Positions 43,679-52,414 are shown, numbered from the stretch's first letter. The stretch: DNA of 64,000 nucleotides from WTFV01 sp965203525 (GCA_965203525.1 OZ241898.1:2418001-2482000); one strand, 5' to 3'. Program-made: numbers and translations. Notes: generated by a model not told the origin, from the letters alone.

Positions 43679-44470
43679 TCACTTGTCGGCCGCCAGTTCC
43701 TCCTCGGAGTAGGCGTAGCACTCGTACTCCAGGAGCTGGACGCGCGCCTCCTGCCGGCGGTACAGGGGCATGGTCATCGTCCACGGCCGCGTGAACACCT
43801 TCGGGTCCTCGATGGTCGCCTCGTAGCGCAGGTGGTCCGGCCCGGTCGGCGTGTAGCGTTCGACCACGCGCAGGGCGTCGCTGTGGAAGTTGCCGGCCCG
43901 GTCGAACCACGTCCGGCCGTTGAAGTGGATCACGTCGACGACCAGCGTGTCGCCCTCCCAACGCCCGCGCGAGTCCCCCATCCAGAAGTCGATGTGCCCC
44001 TCGGGGTGGGGGCTGCCGTCCATGTAGATCGTGCGGGTGACGTGCAGGTACTCGTACAGGATCAGGATGCGGTCCGAAAACTGGAGAATCTGGAACGGAT
44101 ACGGCATGTAGGTGATCCGCGGCACGCCCGGCATGTAGCACTGCCGCTCGGGATCCGCGGTCAGGCGGTTCTCGTAGTTCTCCCGCTTCCGGGCCGCCGC
44201 CCACGGCTGGTACGGGATCTCGTTCCCGTCGACGACCCCCTGGCCAGCGGGTACCCCGGCGCTCGCCCGGTGGTCCTGGACGTCCCACGCGGCAGTGTTG
44301 AGCGCCTGCCAGATCCCCTGCAGGTCCGGTTGCCCGTCCGCCGTGCGCGGCGGGACGTACGCTTCCGGGGAACCGGACCGCGGCTGCGCCGCGACCGGCG
44401 GCGACACGAACAGGCAGACGAGGGCGGCCGCGAGCGCGGCCCGCATGCGCGTCATGGACACGATGATCAT
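43679..44470 (-). CDS. Secreted PDLQGxW-signature protein (paralogue)
   Basis: A 263-residue exported protein with signal residues 1-28 and the family blocks ADGQPDLQGIWQALNTAAWD, IPYQPWAAARKREN, MPGVPRITYMPYPFQILQ, GDSRGRWEGDTLVVDVIHFN and YEATIEDPKVFTRPWTM. It lies 32 bp from its downstream paralogue and 34 bp from the DUF6152 gene upstream. An ATG at 44455 is an alternative start. Function unknown; the co-occurrence suggests the proteins work on a common periplasmic or extracellular substrate. Confidence 0.8.
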   Translation of the reverse strand: MIIVSMTRMRAALAAALVCLFVSPPVAAQPRSGSPEAYVPPRTADGQPDLQGIWQALNTAAWDVQDHRASAGVPAGQGVVDGNEIPYQPWAAARKRENYENRLTADPERQCYMPGVPRITYMPYPFQILQFSDRILILYEYLHVTRTIYMDGSPHPEGHIDFWMGDSRGRWEGDTLVVDVIHFNGRTWFDRAGNFHSDALRVVERYTPTGPDHLRYEATIEDPKVFTRPWTMTMPLYRRQEARVQLLEYECYAYSEEELAADK

Positions 44471-44504
44471 CCTTCCGCGGCGCGGCGAACGGCGGGCGGC
44501 GCGG

Positions 44505-44918
44505 CTACCGCCGTCCGGGCGGCACCGGCGCGCCGGTGCCCGACGAGCCGGCGAAGAAGTTGCGGCCGTCCGGGAACGTCACGGTGATGCCGTTGGCGGT
44601 CGGCGAGCCGTCCTTGGCCTCGTACCCCTCGACCACGAACTCGATCCCGGGCGGAAAGTCGCTCCGCCGCAGGCCGCGCCGCAGCAGCGCCGTCGGATTG
44701 CCCATCTCGACCGCCCAGTTCGTCACCGTGCCGTCGGGGTTCTCGACGTCCATGTGGATCCACCCGTGGGGATTGACCCATTCCAGCTCGGTCAGCGTCC
44801 CCGCGAGCGTGATCGGCTTCTCGATGTCGAACTCCGCCGAAAACGAGTGGTGCGCGGACCCGGCCGCCGCCGCCAGCAGCGCACCGGCGCCCACGAGCGC
44901 AATCGCCAGCGTTCTCAT
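44505..44918 (-). CDS. Exported DUF6152 family protein
   Basis: A 137-residue protein with signal residues 1-22 and HHSFSAEFDIEKPITLAGTLTELEWVNPHGWIHMDVENPDG, the hallmark of DUF6152: paired His after the signal, and WxNPHxW. The His residues may bind a metal. It is the first gene of a three-gene run with two PDLQGxW proteins, a common arrangement. An AGGAGGT ribosome binding site precedes ATG 44918. Confidence 0.85.
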   Translation of the reverse strand: MRTLAIALVGAGALLAAAAGSAHHSFSAEFDIEKPITLAGTLTELEWVNPHGWIHMDVENPDGTVTNWAVEMGNPTALLRRGLRRSDFPPGIEFVVEGYEAKDGSPTANGITVTFPDGRNFFAGSSGTGAPVPPGRR

Positions 44919-45013
44919 CGGCTTGACCTCCTGCCTCGACTCGGGCAATCGCCTGACGTTCGCAGGGTACACCCGCGCCGGGGCCGGCGCAATCCCGAAA
45001 GTGCGCGCGGACG

Positions 45014-45022
45014 TGCTATCGT
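45014..45022 (+). promoter_or_regulatory. Extended -10 (TGCTATCGT)
   Basis: TGC followed by TATCGT lies about 46 bp before the ATG at 45069, in the gap between divergent genes. The TGC extension matches those at 9407 and 28580. Confidence 0.4.
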
Positions 45023-45068
45023 GCGCGTTCGGGCCGGCAGAGGCGGGGATTCCCGCGGGAGGTTGCAG

Positions 45069-46091
45069 ATGGCGCGCAATCGGATGGCAGGTCTGGCGGC
45101 GATCCTGGCGCTCGCGGCGCCGGCCGCGGCCACGGCGCAGGGAGACGTCCCGCCCACGCCGTGGGGCGACCCCGACCTGCAGGGGGTCTGGGACTTTCGC
45201 ACCATCACGCCGATGGAGCGGCCGGAAGACCGCGCCGGCCAGGAGTTCCTGACCGCGGAAGAGGCCGCCGCCCTGGAGCGGGCGGCGCTCGAGCGGAACG
45301 CCGAGCTCGCGGCGCGGCCCGCGCGCCGGACCGCGGCGGACCCGACCGGCAACGTCGACCGGGGAGTCGACGGGGCGCCCGGGTCGTACAACAACTTCTG
45401 GTTCGACCGCGGCACCGCGACCGTAGCCACCAACCGCACGTCGCTGGTGACCGACCCGCCCGGCGGGCGGATTCCCCCGTTGACGGAGGAGGCGCAGGCC
45501 CGCCGGGACGCCCTGGCCGAGGCGCGGCGGAACACCGGACCGCACCAGCCGACGCCGGGCGGCTGGGTCGAGGACCTCGGCGCCAACGGCCTGCAGGTGC
45601 GCTGCATCGTCGGCTTCAACGCCGGGCCGCCGATGACGCCGGGCGGCTACAACAACAACGTGCAGCTCTTCCAGACGCCCGACACGGTCGTCATCTACAA
45701 CGAGATGAACCACAACCCGCGCGTCGTCCCGCTCGACGGCCGGCCGCCCACCGGCCTGCGGCAGTGGGCGGGCGAGTCGCGCGGGCGCTGGGAGGGGGAC
45801 GCGCTGGTCGTCGAGACCGTGAACTTCCTGCGCGAGACCAGCTTCCTGCGCGGCGGCGCCACCGCCGCCCTCCGGCTCACCGAGCGCTTCACCCGCGCGT
45901 CGTCCGACGTCCTGCTGTACGAGGTGACGGTCGACGACCCCGCCACCTGGACCGCCCCCTGGAAGTACGAGGTCCCGATGCGGCGGAACCCCGAGCCGAT
46001 CTTCGAGTACGCCTGCCACGAGGGGAACTACTCGATGGCGGTGATCCTGGCCGGCGCCCTCGAGGACGAGAAGGAGCCCTCCGCCCGGTGA
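45069..46091 (+). CDS. Secreted PDLQGxW-signature protein (longer form)
   Basis: A 340-residue exported protein with a signal (residues 1-24) and the paralogue signature GDPDLQGVWDFRTITPMERP. A specific insertion follows (LTAEEAAALERAALERNAEL and GSYNNFWFDRGTATV), then RCIVGFNAGPPMTPGGYNNNVQLFQT, MNHNPRVVPLDGRPP, ESRGRWEGDALVVETVNF and YEVTVDDPATWTAPW. It is transcribed away from the other two family members. The stop codon overlaps the GTG of the next gene (GTGA), so the downstream metalloprotein is coupled to it. Confidence 0.8.
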   Translation: MARNRMAGLAAILALAAPAAATAQGDVPPTPWGDPDLQGVWDFRTITPMERPEDRAGQEFLTAEEAAALERAALERNAELAARPARRTAADPTGNVDRGVDGAPGSYNNFWFDRGTATVATNRTSLVTDPPGGRIPPLTEEAQARRDALAEARRNTGPHQPTPGGWVEDLGANGLQVRCIVGFNAGPPMTPGGYNNNVQLFQTPDTVVIYNEMNHNPRVVPLDGRPPTGLRQWAGESRGRWEGDALVVETVNFLRETSFLRGGATAALRLTERFTRASSDVLLYEVTVDDPATWTAPWKYEVPMRRNPEPIFEYACHEGNYSMAVILAGALEDEKEPSAR

Positions 46092-48196
46092 ACGCCGTCC
46101 CGGCCGCGGTCCGCCGCCGCACGGCCGCGGCGCGCAAGGCGCTTCCGCCGGCGCTCGCGTACGCCGCGGCGGCCGGCGTCGCGCTGGCCCTGGCGGGGTC
46201 CGGATCGGCCCGGCCCGCCGCGCAGGATCGGACCTCTTCGGCGGCGGCCCGCGCCGCGGCGGAGTGGTCGGCCGCCCGACCCGCCGAGCCGGCGCTCGTC
46301 TGCGGCACCCCGGAGCTGGTCGCCCGGGGGGCGCGCCGGGGATTCTCCGCGCCCCGGCACCTGCGAATGGCCGACGGCGACGAGGGCGAGGAGTCGCCGT
46401 ACGGACAGCCGCTCTGGTTCGATCCGCAACCGCGGCTGATTCGCGCCGACAGCACGGAGGGGCTCGCGTTCAGGGACTTCTTCGTGGTCGGCGACGTCGA
46501 GACGCTGGAGTTCGAACGCTGGTCGAGCGCCGTCGGAGAGCCGCTGATCGAGACCTGGACGCGCACCGAAACGAGGACGTTCCGGGGGCGGCTGGTCAGC
46601 ATCTTCAATCCGGCGTGGAACGAGACGGAGCTGTGGGACGCCATCGGCGAGGACCGGCGCGGGTTCGACAGCCCCTACGTGTACTTCGGCGCCCTCCGGA
46701 TCCCGAAGCCGCGCGCGGCGGACGAAGCGCCCGCCGGCGACGCCGAATCCGAAGAAGAAGACTTCGACGAGGCGCACATCCGGCTGCCGGCGGCGCCGCT
46801 CAACCTCCCGGTGGCGCGCGTCGAGTCGCTGGGCGCCGGCGTCCAGTACGCCAGCCACGTCGTGAACCTCGTCGTCCCGGGCTTCGGCGGCGAACGGGTG
46901 GACGGCGACGACTTCGCGCAGGGTCTGGAAGACGTCACGCAGGAGTTCTACCGGCACTTCCCCGACACCTACGACTCGATCGCCGTCGTGACCGCCGACC
47001 AGCAACCCAGCTCGGAGTTCACCGCGTATCACTGGAACGCTCGGAATCCGATCCGGGGCCTCGGCCTGGAGGAGTTCCACAATTCCGACTACTTCGGCAG
47101 CCGGGGCGCTCTCCGTTCGGTGGAGTTCTATCGGGACGCGTCGTTCACGACCACGTGGACGTCGAACCACGAGATCGGCCACCAGTGGGTCGACTACTGG
47201 GACTGGACCGCGATCACCGGCGGGATAGAACGCAAGGGCTGGGCGCCGGCCGGCCATACGCCGCTGCTGTTTCCCGGCGAAGTGCTCCTCGGCGCCGTCC
47301 TGCGGCCGATACGGCGCGTCGCGGCGGCGGCCGGCGGCGGCGCGGGAGACGACGGCGGCGCGGAGACGGCCTACGTGATCGAACGGACCCCCGCCCCGTC
47401 CCTGTACCACCCGACGACCCTCTACCGAATGGGACTCGTCGGGCCGGAAGAAGTGCCGGAAATGGTCGTCTTCGAAGACCAGGGCCAGTTCGACGAGGAG
47501 TCGGCGACGGCGCCGGCCGTCGGCGCCGCCGTCGAAGGAGCAGGACGGCGGGTCCACGTCAACGACGTCATTGCGCAGCACGGGACGCGCAGCGGCCCGG
47601 TGGACTCCTCCTGGCGGCGGGTGACGATCGTCGTCTCGCGGAGCGAATTGATCTCCGTCGAGGAGATGAGCTACTGGAACTTCTTCGCGGCGCGTCACGC
47701 GGCGCGGTCCGGCGTGACGACGTTCGGCGGGATGCCCTCGTTCTACGAGGCGACCGGCGGCCGCGTGCCGCTCGAGACGGCGGTCGAGTGGCCGAGCGGC
47801 TACCGCATCGTCAACAACCCGCCGTTGCAGGTGTCCGACGCGCCGATCGACCCGGGAGAGTTCCGCGGCGTGCGGCTCGACGAACCGATACCGGGGGCGA
47901 TGACGGCGGGCGAACGGATGACGTTCGCGGGACGCCTCGTGTCCGACGACGCCCCGGACGTCGTCGAGGTCTGCGTGCGGCAGTCGCACATCGGCGGCCC
48001 GCCGGACGACGAAGGCAACCCCGTCAGGGTGGTGACCGCGTGCGACCAGCCGGCGGGCAACCGCTTTTCCATCCCGCTGGCGTTCGACCGGACCGGCCGC
48101 TATTCGCTCCAGATGCGCATCGCGACCCGGACGGACGACGCGGCGGAACCGAACGAGACGTACTCGAGCTACATGACCGGCATCACGGTGCGGTGA
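46088..48196 (+). CDS. Large exported protein with HExxH motif, putative metalloprotease
   Basis: A 702-residue protein with an Ala-rich N-terminal signal (residues 18-45). A zinc-type HExxH is visible as TSNHEIGHQWVDYWDW, preceded by an Asp/Asn-rich region (TADQQPSSEFTAYHWNARNPIRG). An acidic loop occurs around residue 225. The C-terminus has a beta-rich segment ending in SLQMRIATRTDDAAEPNETYSSYMTG. The family is not one I recognise. The motif suggests a gluzincin-like protease, but a third ligand could not be placed with confidence. It is translationally coupled to the preceding PDLQGxW gene. Confidence 0.55.
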   Translation: MNAVPAAVRRRTAAARKALPPALAYAAAAGVALALAGSGSARPAAQDRTSSAAARAAAEWSAARPAEPALVCGTPELVARGARRGFSAPRHLRMADGDEGEESPYGQPLWFDPQPRLIRADSTEGLAFRDFFVVGDVETLEFERWSSAVGEPLIETWTRTETRTFRGRLVSIFNPAWNETELWDAIGEDRRGFDSPYVYFGALRIPKPRAADEAPAGDAESEEEDFDEAHIRLPAAPLNLPVARVESLGAGVQYASHVVNLVVPGFGGERVDGDDFAQGLEDVTQEFYRHFPDTYDSIAVVTADQQPSSEFTAYHWNARNPIRGLGLEEFHNSDYFGSRGALRSVEFYRDASFTTTWTSNHEIGHQWVDYWDWTAITGGIERKGWAPAGHTPLLFPGEVLLGAVLRPIRRVAAAAGGGAGDDGGAETAYVIERTPAPSLYHPTTLYRMGLVGPEEVPEMVVFEDQGQFDEESATAPAVGAAVEGAGRRVHVNDVIAQHGTRSGPVDSSWRRVTIVVSRSELISVEEMSYWNFFAARHAARSGVTTFGGMPSFYEATGGRVPLETAVEWPSGYRIVNNPPLQVSDAPIDPGEFRGVRLDEPIPGAMTAGERMTFAGRLVSDDAPDVVEVCVRQSHIGGPPDDEGNPVRVVTACDQPAGNRFSIPLAFDRTGRYSLQMRIATRTDDAAEPNETYSSYMTGITVR

Positions 48197-48213
48197 GCCG
48201 GGCGGCGGCGCGT

Positions 48214-49128
48214 TCAGAGGCTCCCGCCCGCCAGCAGCAGCGCCGCGAGGGACCGCCTCCCCAGCACGATCCGCGCCCGCGCGCCCGCGCCGTCGGCGAG
48301 CGGCAGGCGCGGCGGATCGCGCAGGACCAGCCGCAGCAGGTGCGCGGGGGCGGGGGGCGCCGCCAGACCCAGGTCGGCGAGCCACGCGGGGGCGGCGGCG
48401 GGCCGCGCGGACACCTCCAGCACCCGCGCTTCCAGCGCGTCCGGGCCCGGCGGCCGCGCGGGCCGCGTCACCCGCACCTCCGCCTCCATGCCCCCGGCGA
48501 GCCTCCCGGCGTCCGCCGGCGACACGAAGGCCAGCGCCTGCCAGGCACCGTCGGACCGGCCGAGGACCCGGGCGACCGTCTCCCCGGCCCGCACCGGCCG
48601 GCCCGGAACCAGACGGTGCGCCACGAGCCGCCCCGCCCGCGGAGCGACGATCGATTCCCCGGCGCGGATCTCGATCGCCGCGAGCTCGTTCCGCGCCGCC
48701 GCGAGCAGCGCCTCCTGCAGCGCGGCGGCGCCGGCGCCCCCGGCGCGCCGCACGCCCTCCTCGGCCGCATCCAAGATGCTCCGCGCGATCCGGGCCTCGC
48801 GCCGCGCCTCCGCCGGACGGACCCGGGCGATCGCCTGCCCCGCCTCGACGGTGTCCCCGATCTCCGCCAGGATCCCGACGACGTCACCGGAGACGGGGGA
48901 GGTGACGGCGGCGCGCTCGCCCGGCCGGACCAGCACCGCCTCGACCGCGAGGCTGCGCTCCACGCTCCCCGACACCGCCCAGACGAGCGACGCGAGCAGC
49001 GACAGGCCGACGCCGGCCAGCACCATCCACTCGCGCGGCGCCGTCACCTGCAGGCGATGGTCGAGCGGTTCCGGGCGCGACAGGCGGGCGACAGCCTCCT
49101 CGCGGAACGCCTTGCCGTAGTTGAACAC
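48214..49128 (-). CDS. NHLM bacteriocin system secretion adaptor (HlyD-like)
   Basis: A 304-residue membrane-fusion protein. The N-terminus NYGKAFREEAVARLSRPEPLDHRLQVTAPREWMVL with one membrane helix (residues 36-55) is typical of the NHLM bacteriocin secretion protein family. It is followed by lipoyl/barrel-sandwich halves (AAVTSPVSGDVVGILAEIGDTVEAGQAIARV and GESIVAPRAGRLVAHRLVPGRPVRAGETVARV) around a short coiled coil. In NHLP clusters it joins an ABC exporter with a C39 peptidase domain; no such exporter is present here. The GTG at 49128 is nine bases from a TATACT -10, so the message is nearly leaderless. Confidence 0.8.
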   Translation of the reverse strand: MFNYGKAFREEAVARLSRPEPLDHRLQVTAPREWMVLAGVGLSLLASLVWAVSGSVERSLAVEAVLVRPGERAAVTSPVSGDVVGILAEIGDTVEAGQAIARVRPAEARREARIARSILDAAEEGVRRAGGAGAAALQEALLAAARNELAAIEIRAGESIVAPRAGRLVAHRLVPGRPVRAGETVARVLGRSDGAWQALAFVSPADAGRLAGGMEAEVRVTRPARPPGPDALEARVLEVSARPAAAPAWLADLGLAAPPAPAHLLRLVLRDPPRLPLADGAGARARIVLGRRSLAALLLAGGSL

Positions 49129-49137
49129 GACGTCCGC

Positions 49138-49143
49138 AGTATA
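49138..49143 (-). promoter_or_regulatory. -10 box (TATACT) of the adaptor gene
   Basis: On the minus strand TATACT ends nine bases before the GTG start at 49128, leaving a predicted leader of two or three bases. Confidence 0.45.
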
Positions 49144-49150
49144 CCCGCCT

Positions 49151-49251
49151 GCCCCGCCGAACCTGCCGTGCGGTCCTGCTCATCCTGACCGGCCGCGGCA
49201 TCCGCCCCGTACCGGACCTTGCCCCCGCCGAACCTGCCGTGCGGTCTTGCT
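49151..49251. repeat. Direct duplication, period about 71 bp, between divergent RiPP genes
   Basis: GCCCCGCCGAACCTGCCGTG and following bases at 49151-49180 recur at 49221-49251 with one substitution and one extra C. Confidence 0.9.
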
Positions 49252-49284
49252 CCCCCGGACTCGAAGCGGTACCCTCGCCCCACC

Positions 49285-50295
49285 ATGCGGGACGCCTCCG
49301 AACCCCTGCCGGGCCCGCTCCGGGACGCCGCGCGCGCCGCCGTGGACCGCGGGATCGGCTTTCTCGACGCCTCGTTGCGTCCCGACGGGGCATGGCCGTC
49401 GCGGATGTACCGCAACCTCGCGCTCGAGGGGCCGGCGCACGAGGAGCTGGCGCCCTTCGTGGCCGCGCTCGGCGCGCTCACCCTGGCCGCCTGCCGCGAC
49501 GGCCGGTCGCGGTCGATCCAAAGCCGGACCGGCGCGTTCATAGTCCGCGCCATGCGCTATCCCGCGCTGTGGCGCTACTGGCCGAGCCTGCCGCAGGACC
49601 TCGACAGCCTCAGCGTCTGCTCGCAGGCGGTCGCGTGGCACCCCTGGGTGCTGTTCGGCAGGAACCTCGGGCCGCTGCGGACGGCGCGGGACGACCGGGG
49701 AAGGTTCAGAACGTGGCTCTCGCCGCCCGGCGGCGGCGACGGACTGGACGTGGACAGCGTCGTGAACGCCAACGTCGTCGGCTACCTCGCCCTGCAGGGC
49801 CGGAACGATCTGGGGGCGGGGGCGGCGGCCTGGCTCGCCGGGCTGGTGCGGGAGGGGAGCGGCGCCGGGACCTCCCACTACTATCCCGACGTCCTGGACC
49901 TCTACGACGCCGTCGCCCGCGCCCGCCACCGGGGCGCGCCCGCGTTGCAGGACCTCGGCGCTCCGCTCGCGGACCGGATCCGCGCCCGGCGCGGGCCGGA
50001 CGGCGGGTACGGCGACACGTTGCGGACCGCGCGCTCCCTCTCCGCCCTGCACCTGCTGGACGCCGCGCCGGAGGGCGAAGCGCTGTGGGCCACGATCGAG
50101 CGCATCCTGCGGCGGCAGCGGCCCGACGGAAGCTGGCCGGAGAACCTCTTCTGGCGCGGGCCGGTGCCGCCGCGCCCGCCGTCGGTCGGTTTCGCATCCG
50201 AAATGCTCGACACCGCTTCGTGCATCGAGGCCCTGGTCCGCTCGCTCCCCGCCGCGGCGGACCCCGAGGCGCCGGCGCAGCCGCCGGACGAATAG
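49285..50295 (+). CDS. Terpene-cyclase/prenyltransferase-like alpha-toroid protein
   Basis: A 336-residue protein with the (alpha/alpha)6 toroid pattern of squalene-hopene cyclases and prenyltransferases: repeated GxxxxQRPDGSWP-type elements (LDASLRPDGAWPSRMY, RARRGPDGGYGDTLRTARSLSALHLL, LRRQRPDGSWPENLFW) and SSCIEAL-like C-terminal helices. No DXDD cyclase motif is evident, but DLDSLSVCSQAVAWHP and VDSVVNANVVGYLAL lie where pocket residues would be. It stands between the adaptor gene and the RiPP precursor gene, so it may process the precursor or make a lipid attached to it. That is inference. The 3' end is repeated twice downstream. Confidence 0.6.
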   Translation: MRDASEPLPGPLRDAARAAVDRGIGFLDASLRPDGAWPSRMYRNLALEGPAHEELAPFVAALGALTLAACRDGRSRSIQSRTGAFIVRAMRYPALWRYWPSLPQDLDSLSVCSQAVAWHPWVLFGRNLGPLRTARDDRGRFRTWLSPPGGGDGLDVDSVVNANVVGYLALQGRNDLGAGAAAWLAGLVREGSGAGTSHYYPDVLDLYDAVARARHRGAPALQDLGAPLADRIRARRGPDGGYGDTLRTARSLSALHLLDAAPEGEALWATIERILRRQRPDGSWPENLFWRGPVPPRPPSVGFASEMLDTASCIEALVRSLPAAADPEAPAQPPDE

Positions 50296-50465
50296 CGCGG
50301 CCCGGCATCCGGCCGCGGGCCGCGGACCGCCGACCGGTCGAAGTGACCGGCCGGCGCAGCCGCCTGACGACTCAGGCGCGGCGTGATTCCGCGCCTGACC
50401 CCTGCTTCGACGACCGCGGTGCCGCCGGCGCCGGCGCGGCCGCCTGACGATTCCGCGCGGCCCGG
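50271..50465. repeat. Gene end present in three copies, periods 79 and 80 bp
   Basis: GCCGGCGCAGCCGCCGGACG and following bases, the last codons and stop of the toroid gene (50271-50305), recur imperfectly at 50350-50381 and 50430-50465. The rest of the 50296-50537 gap holds no gene. Confidence 0.85.
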
Positions 50466-50537
50466 GCTGCGCCGGCCGGCGGCCGCGCGGATCGCCGCGC
50501 GCGAACCGGCGGCCGGGCAGCCGGCGAGAAACCCGCG

Positions 50538-51272
50538 TCAGGCGGCGCGCACGTCCGCGGAACGGTCTTCGTGCGCCGCCGCCAGCGGCATGTAGGAGCC
50601 GAACAGGACCCCGTTGACGAAGTACGGCATCGAGCCCTCGGTCTCGACGTTGACGTTCGGCTGCGCGAGTCGGACCACGTCGACCGTGCGGACCACCTCG
50701 GCCACGTCCCCCGCCAGGGTCAGGACGTCCCCCGGCCGCAGGCTCGCCCCCGGGACCTCGCCCCGTTGCGTGACGACGGGGTGCGAGCCGGTGAAGAAGG
50801 GCTCGCGTCCGTTCACCGACACCCAGGGCTTCTCGCGGGCGTCCTGGTAGAGGGAGACGACGGGCGCGGCGCCTGCCGGCGAGAGGAGCTCGTCGCCCAG
50901 GCGGATCTCGCCGGCCGGCAGCTCGCGCCCGTCGGCCAGACGAACGAGGGCGTCCGGCCGGAAGCACAGAGGCACCTTCCCTACGAGATTGTTGGGATTC
51001 TCGGGCGCTCCACCCCACCGGATGCCGCCGGCGACCTGCTCCAGGTCGGCTTCACTCAGCGCCGCGTCGGCGGGGGGCGGCAGGACCAGGTGGCTGGTGT
51101 CCGCCGTGTCCTCGTGCACCTCGAGGGTGAACCCGGCGGGCACGGCCACGCCCGTTTCCGCCTCGACCGCGGCCCTGGGGTCCGCCAGCAGCCGGGCGCG
51201 GAACGCTTCGTCCACGGTCGCCTTTTCGATCAGGCGCTCGCGCATCTCGCCGAAGCTCATTCTCTTGTCCAT
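50538..51272 (-). CDS. NHLP-type RiPP precursor fused to a Hint (hedgehog/intein) domain
   Basis: A 244-residue protein with two clear parts. Residues 10-83 are a nitrile-hydratase-like leader peptide (MRERLIEKATVDEAFRARLL, DPRAAVEAETGVAVPAGFTL, HLVLPPPADAALSEADLEQV) ending in the cleavage motif AGG at 81-83. From Cys103 onward is a Hint domain: CFRPDALVRLADGRELPAGE as the N1 block with the nucleophilic Cys, TGSHPVV with His164 as the TxxH block, and NVETEGSMPYFVNGVLFGS as the C-terminal block, which lacks the terminal His-Asn of inteins. Between them are 19 residues (IRWGGAPENPNNLVGKVPL) that would be the core. Hint chemistry could cleave or activate the Leu102-Cys103 bond. A strong AAGGAG site precedes the ATG. 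Confidence 0.82.
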   Translation of the reverse strand: MDKRMSFGEMRERLIEKATVDEAFRARLLADPRAAVEAETGVAVPAGFTLEVHEDTADTSHLVLPPPADAALSEADLEQVAGGIRWGGAPENPNNLVGKVPLCFRPDALVRLADGRELPAGEIRLGDELLSPAGAAPVVSLYQDAREKPWVSVNGREPFFTGSHPVVTQRGEVPGASLRPGDVLTLAGDVAEVVRTVDVVRLAQPNVNVETEGSMPYFVNGVLFGSYMPLAAAHEDRSADVRAA

Positions 51273-51285
51273 CTTCCCTCTCCTT

Positions 51286-52383
51286 TCAGGAAGTCGAGAC
51301 CGCGGCCTCGCACGCGGCAGGCGGCGGTCGAAGTTCCGATCCGTACGGACGCACGCCCATGCCGCAGTAGGCCTTCGCCACCGTCCGGGCGCCCCGTTCG
51401 ACGACCACCTTGACGTGGTTGATGCCCTGGCGGACGTGGAACATCTCTCCCCCGCCCAGCAGCCGTTCGATGCCCGGCCAGCGCCGCAGCCCGCCGGCCT
51501 TCGCGGGCAGGCACCAGCCCTGCTCCTCGAGACGGGCGATCAGGGGGCGCCAACCCGCGCGGTCGGCCGCGAACCACCACGGCGGGCGGTACAGCTCCAG
51601 GCCCAGCCGCGGGCCCGGCCCCTGCGCGGTCACGTCCAGGCTCAGGAAAAAGCAGGCGGCGAGGCCGTCCACGGAGGCGAGCACGTCGGCCGCCGCGGTC
51701 GGCGGGCCGGGCCACCGCAGCCGCTCCAGCACGGCGGGCGCCTCTTCCTTCGCGACGTCCGCGACGACCAGCCGGACCGCCCGCGGGGAGCGCGCCGGGA
51801 GCACTCCGGCCTGGAACACGCAGGCCGTTTCCGGAAGGGCCGCGAAGACGCGTTCGACCTCCCGGAGCAGATCGCCGTGGCCACTCCAGCCGGCGACGGC
51901 CGCGAGCGCCGCGAGCAGGCCCCCGGTGTCCCGGTGCTCGAGGACTCCGTCCCGCGATCCGGGGGCGGAAGGCCGCGGCGAGAAGAAGATGCCGGGGGCG
52001 GACGCCGGGGCGTGCGGCGCGGGCCCGGCCAAGTCGTATTCCAGCATCACCGCGGCCACGGAACGGGCAAGCCAGGACTCCGGATTTTCGGCCTGTTCCA
52101 GGAACCCCGCCCCGAGCGCGGCGGCCGCCGACCCCGGCCCGGCTTGCGCGCCCTCGCGGACGTAGTGCCGCGCCAGAGCGGACCCCGGCGGCGCGGCCAC
52201 GACGAGGTCGGCGTCCGCGCCGGCCTCTCCGAGATGGAACTCGAAGCCGAAGTGGCTGTCGATCACGGAACGGGGCAACGTCCCCGCCTTCTCCAGGAGA
52301 CGTTCCCAGCCGGCGGGACCGACCAGCGCGGCCGGGAACAGGGAGCGGCATCCGGCCAGGATCGAGGCGAAGCCGCCTGTCAT
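51286..52383 (-). CDS. Unknown protein of the RiPP locus
   Basis: A 365-residue cytosolic-looking protein starting MTGGFASILAGCRSLFPAALV. Notable segments are RSVIDSHFGFEFHLGEAGADADLVVAAPPGSALARHYV, LARSVAAVMLEYDL, VDGLAACFFLSLDV, and a C-terminal FHVRQGINHVKVVVERGARTVAKAYCGMG. I do not recognise the family. It ends 13 bp before the NHLP-Hint gene on the same strand, so the two are almost certainly one operon; a modifying or chaperone role toward the precursor is the likeliest guess. The start at 52383 fits a -10 box TACAAT 25 bp upstream; an ATG at 52410 would overlap that box. Confidence 0.5.
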   Translation of the reverse strand: MTGGFASILAGCRSLFPAALVGPAGWERLLEKAGTLPRSVIDSHFGFEFHLGEAGADADLVVAAPPGSALARHYVREGAQAGPGSAAAALGAGFLEQAENPESWLARSVAAVMLEYDLAGPAPHAPASAPGIFFSPRPSAPGSRDGVLEHRDTGGLLAALAAVAGWSGHGDLLREVERVFAALPETACVFQAGVLPARSPRAVRLVVADVAKEEAPAVLERLRWPGPPTAAADVLASVDGLAACFFLSLDVTAQGPGPRLGLELYRPPWWFAADRAGWRPLIARLEEQGWCLPAKAGGLRRWPGIERLLGGGEMFHVRQGINHVKVVVERGARTVAKAYCGMGVRPYGSELRPPPAACEAAVSTS

Positions 52384-52408
52384 GTCCACTTGATCTTCCC
52401 GTAACGGC

Positions 52409-52414
52409 ATTGTA
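52409..52414 (-). promoter_or_regulatory. -10 box (TACAAT) for the RiPP operon
   Basis: On the minus strand TACAAT lies 25 bases before the ATG at 52383, giving a leader of about 19 bases. The rest of 52415-52580 shows no gene. Confidence 0.45.
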
